Part shown: positions 7,996 through 14,944 of the stretch, piece by piece
How the letters are laid out: every line of letters begins with the position of its first letter
Position numbering within the stretch: position 1 is the stretch's first letter
NCBI GenBank assembly: GCA_903829325.1
Contig: CAIKPM010000058.1
Location: 1-44,894 of the forward strand
DNA length: 44,894 bases
Reading direction: 5' to 3'
DNA from: an uncultured bacterium
GTDB taxonomy: Bacteria; Vulcanimicrobiota; Vulcanimicrobiia; Vulcanimicrobiales; Vulcanimicrobiaceae
Position numbers and translations under genes: made by a program
The notes under the pieces: model-generated
Database searches by the model: none
What the model was told of the DNA's origin: nothing
The model's input: only the letters and a program-made list of their open reading frames with translations

Positions 7996-9087
7996 TTAGG
8001 GGTAAGCCGGCCCGGCGATTGTCGCGGCTGCGAGGACTTCGCTCGTCGCAGGATCCAGCAGCGCCACCTGTTGCCCCGGACTGATTGCTCGCTGCGGCTT
8101 CGCAAAGTGGAGCTTGAGGCTGTCTTGGGCGATATGAAAGGACGCCGTGGCCGCGGCCGGCTCGGCATGCGAGCGAATCATCGCTAAGACGGAGGGGTTG
8201 GCTGCTAAGAACTCGGGCTGGAGGATATTCAAGGTGTGGGCGGTCAGTCCGGGCGCATCGAGATCCTCCAGGTCTCCCAAGGTGATCGTGTTGGTGCTGG
8301 GATCGATGCGGGTGACGTAGCGGGCCCGTGGAGCTCCGCCGATACGCGCGCGCTGGCCGACGGTGTAGTGCGAAATGCCGGCGTGCTGACCGAGGCTCTT
8401 GCCATCCGCTTCAATGAAAGGACCTGGCTCCTGACTGGGGAGCGAGGCAAGGTCGCGATAATCGCCCCCTTCCACGAAGCAGATATCCTGGGATTCGGTC
8501 TTGTCGTGCACGGTCAGACCCAAGCGCTGGGCGTGGGCGCGAGTCTCGGGCTTGCTCAGCTCGCCGAGAGGGAGCAGCAGTGCCGCCAGCTGGTCGCGCC
8601 GCAAGCCTGACAGAGCGTAGGACTGGTCCTTCGGGTGAGCCACCCGGTAGAGATGCGGGCCATCGGCACGGTGCAGGAGGCGCGCGTAGTGGCCGGTGGC
8701 GATTTTTTCGGCGCCGATGCTCTGCGCGTAGCGCCGCAGACTGCCGAGCTTCACGAAGTTGTTGCACGAGATACACGGATTCGGCGTGCGTCCCTGAGCG
8801 TAGTCGTCATGGAAGCGCTTGATGACGCCGCGAGCAAATTGTTCGGTATAGTCGAGCACAAAATGGGGGATGCCCAGAATCGCCGCGCTGCGCCGGGCAT
8901 CGTCGAAATCATCCGCACCGCAGCACGATTTGGCGTGAGCTGGCCGGGAAGGCTCGTACATTTTCATCGTAACACCGATGACTTCATAGCCAGCTTCCTT
9001 TAACAGGCCAGCGGCTACGGCGGAATCGACCCCACCGCTCATAGCGGCGACGACACGTTCCTTGGGACGGGAAGCGAAATGCGACAT
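7996..9087 (-). CDS. mnmA: tRNA-specific 2-thiouridylase MnmA
   Basis: MnmA installs the 2-thio group on U34 of tRNA for Lys, Glu and Gln. The 363-aa protein has the PP-loop SGGVDS (residues 17-22) for adenylation, the nucleophile Cys105 in NPCISCN and the second catalytic cysteine in SQDICF. The central domain is followed by the C-terminal beta-barrel (SHYTVGQRARIGG onward). All expected catalytic residues are present. Sulfur delivery would need a cysteine desulfurase not seen here. The gene is more GC-rich than many neighbours. It is divergent from the RodZ-like gene, with 59 bases between the starts; that gap holds a small inverted repeat GAGGA/TCCTC (9112-9128). Confidence 0.96.
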   Translation of the reverse strand: MSHFASRPKERVVAAMSGGVDSAVAAGLLKEAGYEVIGVTMKMYEPSRPAHAKSCCGADDFDDARRSAAILGIPHFVLDYTEQFARGVIKRFHDDYAQGRTPNPCISCNNFVKLGSLRRYAQSIGAEKIATGHYARLLHRADGPHLYRVAHPKDQSYALSGLRRDQLAALLLPLGELSKPETRAHAQRLGLTVHDKTESQDICFVEGGDYRDLASLPSQEPGPFIEADGKSLGQHAGISHYTVGQRARIGGAPRARYVTRIDPSTNTITLGDLEDLDAPGLTAHTLNILQPEFLAANPSVLAMIRSHAEPAAATASFHIAQDSLKLHFAKPQRAISPGQQVALLDPATSEVLAAATIAGPAYP

Positions 9088-9146
9088 ACCTGGGCTTTCT
9101 TCGACGCGGGAGAGGACTGCGACTCCTCGACGCTAAGAACCCGTCG

Positions 9147-9569
9147 ATGACTGCGCTGGGTGATGATTTCAAGCGGGCTCGTGAGGCGCGCAGTTTCGCA
9201 ATTGCGGATGTCGCCAGCCGACTGCATATTCGTGCCGAGTTTTTGGACGCGATCGAGACCGAACGCTGGGACGTGATCGGTGATCATGCCTCGCTGCGGG
9301 GCCTCTTGCGCACCTATGCGCGTTTTATCGGCCTGGATGGCGGCGAGATGGTCGCCCGCTTCAATCAGGAGCACGAACCGCCGGAAGCCGCACCGAGCAG
9401 CGAAACGCTCGGGGTGGCGATCAACCTCAAAACCATTGCCCTGCTCGTGTTGGCGGGCCTCATGGTGGCAGCCGTCTTCTTTAGTCTGGCGCAGTTTGTG
9501 GCTCGGATTCGTTCGCATCCGGCCGCGCCTCCGACTACGAGCGTGAGTATTATAGGGAGTGCCCAGTAA
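9147..9569 (+). CDS. RodZ-like helix-turn-helix membrane protein
   Basis: This 140-aa protein has a cytoplasmic HTH_25/Xre-like domain (residues 1-75: LGDDFKRAREARSFAIADVA, then HIRAEFLDAIETERWDVI and LRGLLRTYARFIGLD) and one membrane helix near residues 94-116. Only about 24 residues follow the helix, so the periplasmic DUF4115 domain of full RodZ is missing. RodZ anchors MreB and helps set rod shape; a short form may keep only the anchoring or a regulatory role. It is the first gene of a plus-strand run, and its stop overlaps the yajQ start as TAATG. The ATG at 9147 is the first in frame after the mnmA divergent spacer. Confidence 0.8.
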   Translation: MTALGDDFKRAREARSFAIADVASRLHIRAEFLDAIETERWDVIGDHASLRGLLRTYARFIGLDGGEMVARFNQEHEPPEAAPSSETLGVAINLKTIALLVLAGLMVAAVFFSLAQFVARIRSHPAAPPTTSVSIIGSAQ

Positions 9570-10060
9570 TGGCGAGTGAAGCGTCCTTTGATGTCGTGTC
9601 GAAAGTGGATGAGCAAGAATTGCTCAACGCGATCGACCAAACACGGCGAGAAATTACTGGTCGTTTTGATTTTAAGAACTCAAAAACAACGCTCGAGGCG
9701 ACGAAAGAGAAAATTACGATTCTCGCCGACGATGATCTGAAAATGCGCAACGTAATCGATATCTTTCAGGGCAAAGCCGTGAAGCGCGGCGTCTCGATCA
9801 AATCATTCGATTTTGGCAAGCCCGAACCGGCTGGCGGGCAGATGGTGCGTCAGGTCATCACGATACGCACGGGCATCCCGAAAGATAAAGCCAAGATCCT
9901 GATTGAAGCTGTCAAAGCGTCGAAGCTCAAAGTCCAGACGCAGTACCAAGATGAACAGATTCGCGTTTCTGGAAAGAGCAAAGACGATTTGCAAAAAGTC
10001 CAGCAATTATTGCGCGATCTTGATTATGAATTGCCCTTGCAATTTATGAATTATCGCTGA
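9569..10060 (+). CDS. yajQ: YajQ-family nucleotide-binding protein
   Basis: This 163-aa protein is a full-length YajQ (DUF520, UPF0234). The family opening SFDVVSKVDEQELLNAIDQT, the motif GRFDFKNSK and the C-terminal IRVSGKSKDDLQKVQQLLRD are all present. YajQ has two ferredoxin-like domains, binds nucleotides, and in Xanthomonas has been reported as a cyclic di-GMP effector; its role here is unknown. It is cytosolic, with no signal or membrane segment. Translation is coupled to the HTH gene by the TAATG overlap, and rimO follows 11 bases later. Confidence 0.95.
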   Translation: MASEASFDVVSKVDEQELLNAIDQTRREITGRFDFKNSKTTLEATKEKITILADDDLKMRNVIDIFQGKAVKRGVSIKSFDFGKPEPAGGQMVRQVITIRTGIPKDKAKILIEAVKASKLKVQTQYQDEQIRVSGKSKDDLQKVQQLLRDLDYELPLQFMNYR

Positions 10061-10071
10061 GAGATTGAGTA

Positions 10072-11454
10072 ATGCCCAAAGATACGGTTGCCTTTGTTAG
10101 TTTAGGCTGTGCAAAAAATTTAGTCGATTCCGAAGCGATGCTAGGTGCTTTAGGGAGTGCCGGCTGGGAATTAGTGACCGAACCCAGCGAGGCTAGTGCG
10201 GTGGTGATTAACACCTGCGCCTTTATTGATCCCGCCAAAGCCGAATCAACCGAGACGATTCTCGCGCATGCGCAACAGAAGAAGCCCGGTCAGCAATTAA
10301 TCGTGGCTGGGTGTTTGTCGCAACGCTTCGGGGAGCAATTGCGTGAATTGATCCCCGAAATCGATGGCATCGTTGGTACGGGTGCGTACGCCGGCATTGT
10401 CGATGTCTTGCGTGAAGCGCGAGCTGGTCACCAACCGACCCGTTTGCAATTCGATGCTGAGCCCGAGCACGATTTTTTACCGCGCTTCGTGACCACCCCA
10501 TCGGCAACGGCCTACCTGAAAATCGCTGAAGGCTGCGATCATCCGTGCACATTTTGTATTATCCCCCAATTGCGTGGAAAATTCCGCAGTCGCAGTGAAG
10601 AATCGATTCTTGCCGAGGCCCGAGCGCTGGTTGCTGGTGGTGCACGCGAGCTCATTTTGATTGCGCAAGACACGTCGATGTGGGGACGCGACCGTGGTCA
10701 CCGCCGCGGTGGCTTGGCGCAATTACTCGAGAAATTAGCAGAAATCGATGAGCTCGTTTGGATCCGCTTGCTCTATTTATACCCGGCGACGGTCGATTCC
10801 GAGCTTATCGCAGCGATGGCGAATATTCCGAAGGTCTGCGCGTATCTTGATATGCCATTGCAGCATGCTCATCCCGAGATTTTGCGGGCGATGCTACGTC
10901 CGTCAAACGGCGAGCGCAATCTCGAAATAATCCGCGAGATGCGCGAGGCAATTCCGCGTCTGACGGTACGCTCGACGTTTATTGTCGGTTTCCCGGGTGA
11001 GCGCGAAGAGCACGTGGCGTATCTTGAAGCTTGGCTCAAAGCCGCTGAACTCGATCGGGTTGGCTTTTTTGGCTATAGCCAAGAAGAAGGCACGCCCGGT
11101 GCGGAATTGCCCGATCAGGTTGCTGCGAAAGAAATTCGTCGCCGCTTGATTCGTTTGCGGGAAGCTGGACGCTTGGCTTCACAAGAGACTCGCCAGCGCC
11201 GTGTTGGGCAGATGGTGAAAGTCTTGGTTGAAGATCGACGTGCATTACGCCGTAATAGTCCCTTGCGTGAATTATTGGGAGTAAGTCAAGTGAGTGTCGG
11301 CCGTTCTGAAGGCGAAGCGCCAGGTGTCGATGGCGATATTTATTTTGCCAGTGAAGCACCCATTGGCAGTTTTGTCGAGGTCTTGCTCACGCAAACCACG
11401 GCGTTCGATTTTGTCGGCCAGCTGGTCGAAACACCCGTGTTGGCGGCAGCGTAA
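10072..11454 (+). CDS. rimO: ribosomal protein S12 methylthiotransferase RimO
   Basis: RimO is a radical-SAM enzyme that adds a methylthio group to an aspartate of ribosomal protein S12. The 460-aa protein has the N-terminal UPF0004 domain (FVSLGCAKNLVDSEAML, with further Cys in NTCAF and GCLSQ for the second iron-sulfur cluster), the radical-SAM motif with Cys155, Cys159 and Cys162 (GCDHPCTFCIIPQLRG), and a C-terminal TRAM domain from about residue 380. The opening GCAKN is diagnostic for RimO over MiaB. A long, variable linker sits in the TRAM region (about residues 385-430). It lies between yajQ and the LCP gene, whose ATG directly follows its stop. Confidence 0.96.
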   Translation: MPKDTVAFVSLGCAKNLVDSEAMLGALGSAGWELVTEPSEASAVVINTCAFIDPAKAESTETILAHAQQKKPGQQLIVAGCLSQRFGEQLRELIPEIDGIVGTGAYAGIVDVLREARAGHQPTRLQFDAEPEHDFLPRFVTTPSATAYLKIAEGCDHPCTFCIIPQLRGKFRSRSEESILAEARALVAGGARELILIAQDTSMWGRDRGHRRGGLAQLLEKLAEIDELVWIRLLYLYPATVDSELIAAMANIPKVCAYLDMPLQHAHPEILRAMLRPSNGERNLEIIREMREAIPRLTVRSTFIVGFPGEREEHVAYLEAWLKAAELDRVGFFGYSQEEGTPGAELPDQVAAKEIRRRLIRLREAGRLASQETRQRRVGQMVKVLVEDRRALRRNSPLRELLGVSQVSVGRSEGEAPGVDGDIYFASEAPIGSFVEVLLTQTTAFDFVGQLVETPVLAAA

Positions 11455-12471
11455 ATGCAGGCACGCAGATCACGACGGGCGCCGGTTCGTCGGCGTGGCT
11501 TGAATATGACGCGCGTTGTTATGGCGGGCCTCGTGTTTATCGCGGCCATTTTTGCCGGGATGGTCACCGCCAAACGGTTGGCTGATCCGCATTTTTCGCT
11601 GATGCGCTCGTTGATTGGTTTTTTTACGCCCGTGCCAGCACCCCAGGCCTTATTCCACAAATCGCGACTACGCGTACTCTTGCTCGGGCTCGATTATAAT
11701 TATACCGATCAAGATATCGAATACAGTGCGGCGGCTCGTAGCGATACCATCATGGCGCTTTCGCTCGATCTCCCGACGCATTCGCTGCACGTGCTTTCTG
11801 TGCCGCGCGATATGAAATATACATTTCTTGATGGGCATAGCGATAAAATCAATGCTGCTTATTCGCTCGGCGGCCCGCATGCCGCCGAGCGTGCCGTCGC
11901 ACAATTTTTGGGCTTACCCGGTTTTGATCGTTACGTCGTGTTGCGCCTTGACGCAACCAAGTCGCTGATCGACGCAATCGGCGGCATCGATGTGCCCGTC
12001 ACCGAAGCGATGAATTATGACGATAGCTGGGGTCATCTGCACATTCACTTTGTGCCTGGTTTGCAGCATATGAATGGAGAGCAAGCGGTTTCGTACAGTC
12101 GCTTCCGACACGATGCGTGTAGTGACCCCTGCCGCATTCAGCGCCAGCAACAAGTCTTGCGCATTACGATTGAAAAGCTGCGCAGTAATCCGCTCAACGA
12201 TTTTGCGCACCTGAGCGCGCTTTTGGATGTCGTCAATCAGAATGTGCAAACCGATTTAAGCACGACCGAAAAAATGAGTCTGGTCAAAGCGTATGCGGAC
12301 TTTTCGATGAAGTCGCTCCAGACCGATCAAATCCCGTATGTGAGCGACCAAGTCTTGCCCAATGCGGGCGATGTTTTGCTGCCTGACGAGGCCGCAAAAG
12401 CCAAGCTCGTGCAACGCCTCTTTCTGGATCCCGTGAGTGGTGTAGGTGCGCATGCTTCCGCTACGCCTTAA
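11455..12471 (+). CDS. LytR-CpsA-Psr (LCP) family cell-wall polymer ligase
   Basis: LCP enzymes transfer lipid-linked glycopolymers to peptidoglycan on the outer face of the cytoplasmic membrane. The 338-aa protein has a basic N-terminus, one membrane helix (about residues 20-40) and an LCP domain: RLRVLLLGLD, the Arg/Asp motifs ARSDTIMALSL and SVPRDMK, then YSRFRHDA and CRIQRQQQVLR, which supply conserved arginines. An inserted cysteine pair (HDACSDPCR) may form a disulfide. The gene starts immediately after the rimO stop and overlaps the deacetylase by 26 bases, implying a joint role in envelope glycan work. In a diderm its acceptor and polymer are not known. Confidence 0.92.
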   Translation: MQARRSRRAPVRRRGLNMTRVVMAGLVFIAAIFAGMVTAKRLADPHFSLMRSLIGFFTPVPAPQALFHKSRLRVLLLGLDYNYTDQDIEYSAAARSDTIMALSLDLPTHSLHVLSVPRDMKYTFLDGHSDKINAAYSLGGPHAAERAVAQFLGLPGFDRYVVLRLDATKSLIDAIGGIDVPVTEAMNYDDSWGHLHIHFVPGLQHMNGEQAVSYSRFRHDACSDPCRIQRQQQVLRITIEKLRSNPLNDFAHLSALLDVVNQNVQTDLSTTEKMSLVKAYADFSMKSLQTDQIPYVSDQVLPNAGDVLLPDEAAKAKLVQRLFLDPVSGVGAHASATP

Positions 12472-13285
12472 AATTCTCATCACTGCGCTGGTTTTTGTTC
12501 TCGGGTATGCATGCTTTCGCTTATTCTTGCATTCAACCGCGTTGTTGCAACCCGCAGTTATTACCCCAGTCATGGATGCGCATCGTGCGCTGGCGCCTTC
12601 GCTCGATGCGCGGGTGTATCGCCTAACCCACGAGCATGCTGCTGTTCGTGCTGGTCGACCGCGCTATATCGCGCTGACTTTTGACGATGGACCGTATGCG
12701 GTGAGTACGCCGCTGTTGCTCGACGTGCTAGGCGATTTGCACGTTCCCGCAACGTTCTTCTTGATCGGTCGTGATGCGCAATTGCAACCAGAATTAACCC
12801 AGCGCATCGTCGCGCAAGGATATGAAGTCGCGAATCATACGTACACGCATCCACGGCTTGATTTAGCATCGGTTCAGCGCGTGCGCGAAGAGCTGATCCT
12901 GGGTGCTCACGCCCTAGAGGCTTTTACCAAAGCGCCAACGGTTCACACCGAGTGGCGTCCTCCGCATGGCCGCTATACTGAAGCGACCATTACCACCGCG
13001 CAGCGTTTGGGGTATACCACCGTGTTGTGGAACGATGACCCCGGTGATTATCGCGTAGATCAGACTGCTGATATGCTTGCTGCGCATGTTATTGCGCACG
13101 CGTCTGCACCGGAAATTCTGCTCTTACATAGTGGGGTTTTGCCTACCATCGAAATGCTGCCAAAAATCGTCGAAGCGTTTCGCGCCCGTGGGTTTACTTT
13201 TGTTACCGTCAGCACGCTCTTCGCAAAAACCTCGTTGGAAGAACTTAATCATCCTCAGCATCTGCCTCTTGGGGCGACGCCTTAA
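12446..13285 (+). CDS. polysaccharide deacetylase (NodB domain, CE4)
   Basis: This 279-aa enzyme is a membrane-anchored carbohydrate esterase of family 4, expected to remove N-acetyl groups from peptidoglycan or another envelope glycan. An N-terminal helix (residues 8-28) would anchor it. The NodB domain shows TFDDGP (residues 78-83, catalytic base and metal Asp), the metal-binding HTYTHPRL, RPPHGRY and LLLHSG near the end. The set of catalytic residues is complete. The start is either GTG at 12446 or ATG at 12452, both inside the end of the LCP gene. The pairing with an LCP ligase suggests that one enzyme edits and the other attaches polymers at the same wall site. Confidence 0.94.
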   Translation: MRMLPLRLKILITALVFVLGYACFRLFLHSTALLQPAVITPVMDAHRALAPSLDARVYRLTHEHAAVRAGRPRYIALTFDDGPYAVSTPLLLDVLGDLHVPATFFLIGRDAQLQPELTQRIVAQGYEVANHTYTHPRLDLASVQRVREELILGAHALEAFTKAPTVHTEWRPPHGRYTEATITTAQRLGYTTVLWNDDPGDYRVDQTADMLAAHVIAHASAPEILLLHSGVLPTIEMLPKIVEAFRARGFTFVTVSTLFAKTSLEELNHPQHLPLGATP

Positions 13286-13286
13286 C

Positions 13287-13317
13287 GCTCGGTAAACCGA
13301 AACTTTACCTGCCGAGC
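13287..13317. terminator. bulged hairpin after the deacetylase gene
   Basis: GCTCGG (13287-13292) pairs with CCGAGC (13312-13317), and TAAA (13293-13296) with TTTA (13304-13307); alternatively GGTAAA pairs with TTTACC inside. The loop is seven bases and one side has a bulge. No T run follows, so it is either a weak terminator, an mRNA-stabilising 3' structure or an attenuating element between the deacetylase and the kinase. It starts one base after the deacetylase stop. Confidence 0.45.
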
Positions 13318-13365
13318 AGCGTGTAATGCTAGCGTAAGATGGGTGTATGCGTCGATAGATGATGT

Positions 13366-14901
13366 GTGCTTCAATCGACAGATTCTTCATTCGTTGGACT
13401 TTTTGCAAGCCTGCCTCGTTTGGCTCGGTTGTCTTCGCTTATGGATCGTCTCCAAGCAACAGCGGATGCATTATTCGAGCAGGGCTGGGTTGGCGTGCAA
13501 ATCGTGCTGTGCGATCGTCAGGCCTGTACCATCGCGGTAACCCGCGGTACGCCGGCGTTTGTCTGCAGCGCTGACAGCGTTGCTGCGCTGTATGAAGAAT
13601 GTGCACACCAAGCCGAAGCTGGTGCACACGTCGTATTTTTACCGTTGGTCAAACACGATGAAACGATCGGCGGTGTCATTCTGACTTCACCTATGGCGCA
13701 CGACACTGATGTGAGTGCGTTGCAAGTCTGGCTTGATGTGATTGCTTCGATGCTCTGTAGCGATATGCAACATGCCTTAGCCCAAGAGCAAGCAGCGCTC
13801 TACGAAGCGAGTCGCATGCTCTTGGGGCTGACGCGCTTGGAACCCCTCGCGCAAGCCGTGGCACGTTTTGCGGTTGATTTCGTTGCTGCAGATGATGCTG
13901 CGCTTTTTTTGGCGACCGATGATAATTTTGCTCGACTTGGCTCAAGCCAGAATGCCGATGTGACCACCGTCATCGAAATCGCAGATTTACAGCGAGCACG
14001 AGATACCGGTCTCAGTTATTGCCACGCCGATGGCCATGCGTTGGTTGTGCCGCTTCCCGAGCAATACGATCGTCGTCAGGCGAGGTTCGCGGCCTTGGTG
14101 GTCTCGCGTTTATTTCAACGTGAAGCGTTTGCGGCAGAACACGTGCGCAAGCTCGAAGCATTTGCGGCCCTCTGTACGATTGCATTACGTAACGTACGCT
14201 TGTACGAAGAAGCAAGCGAAGCAAATTTGGCGTTATCGGAAATCAACGCATTTAAAGATGACTTACTCGCGATGTTTACGCATGATTTTAAAGGCCCGCT
14301 GACCGTGATTTCCGGCTATGGCGAGTTGGTGCTGGAAAAATTAGCTGGGGATGAACGCGAGAATTTAGGTATTATCTTAAGCCAGGTCAAGCGCTTAGCC
14401 ACGTTAGCAGACGATGCTTTGGCCCTCGCGCGCTTGCAGGCCGCAGGCTTTGTCTTACAACTTGAATCAGGCGAATTGGTCGGTTTTGTGACGGATCTTT
14501 TGCGCTCATCGTTTGGGACCCAAAGCCAGCGGATTCAGAGCGTCGCGAATCGACCCTCGATTCCGCTTGTATTTGACCCCATTGCGCTGCGTCACGTCTT
14601 CGAGAATCTCTTAGGGAACGCGCTGAAGTATTCGACGGGGCTGGTCACGCTCGATCTGGATGTCGATGGTCACGATGCGCTTGTCACCATCCGCGACGTG
14701 GGGATCGGCATCCCCGCGGATGAGTTGCCGCATATTTTTGGACGGTTTGCCCGCGCTTCGAATGCGCGTCGGCGTGGGGTAAGTGGGTCTGGAGTGGGGC
14801 TCTATTTGGCCAAGCGTTTGGTCGAACAGCATCATGGCAGTATTTCGGTCTCGTCTATTGAGGGAGAAGGAAGCACCTTTGAGATCCGTTTGCCTTTATA
14901 A
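13366..14901 (+). CDS. soluble GAF-domain sensor histidine kinase
   Basis: This kinase of up to 511 aa has no membrane segment, so it should sense a cytoplasmic signal. An N-terminal GAF-like region (about 30-140) is followed by a second GAF domain (about 150-285), then the phosphoacceptor helix with His306 in THDFKGPLTVISGYGE, and an HATPase domain with the N-box HVFENLLGNALKYS (near 412), IRDVGIGIP, and the G-box SGVGLYLAKRLVEQHHG (near 475). All catalytic boxes are intact. No response regulator is adjacent, so it is an orphan whose partner lies elsewhere. The open frame starts with GTG at 13366; ATG at 13441 is an equally possible start. It ends just before secA. Confidence 0.9.
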   Translation: MLQSTDSSFVGLFASLPRLARLSSLMDRLQATADALFEQGWVGVQIVLCDRQACTIAVTRGTPAFVCSADSVAALYEECAHQAEAGAHVVFLPLVKHDETIGGVILTSPMAHDTDVSALQVWLDVIASMLCSDMQHALAQEQAALYEASRMLLGLTRLEPLAQAVARFAVDFVAADDAALFLATDDNFARLGSSQNADVTTVIEIADLQRARDTGLSYCHADGHALVVPLPEQYDRRQARFAALVVSRLFQREAFAAEHVRKLEAFAALCTIALRNVRLYEEASEANLALSEINAFKDDLLAMFTHDFKGPLTVISGYGELVLEKLAGDERENLGIILSQVKRLATLADDALALARLQAAGFVLQLESGELVGFVTDLLRSSFGTQSQRIQSVANRPSIPLVFDPIALRHVFENLLGNALKYSTGLVTLDLDVDGHDALVTIRDVGIGIPADELPHIFGRFARASNARRRGVSGSGVGLYLAKRLVEQHHGSISVSSIEGEGSTFEIRLPL

Positions 14902-14944
14902 GAGGGGCGGAACTCTAGGACATGACGAAAGGTTGATTCCTTGT

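Noticed and set aside
9101-9135. Autoregulatory operator for the RodZ-like HTH protein (TCGACGC direct repeat and GAGGA/TCCTC hairpin)
   Set aside because: The repeats are short and RodZ-type HTH domains usually bind MreB rather than DNA; too weak to claim.
14783-14944. N-terminal extension of SecA
   Set aside because: These 54 codons overlap the end of the histidine kinase in another frame and show no SecA homology; ATG 14945 fits the family.
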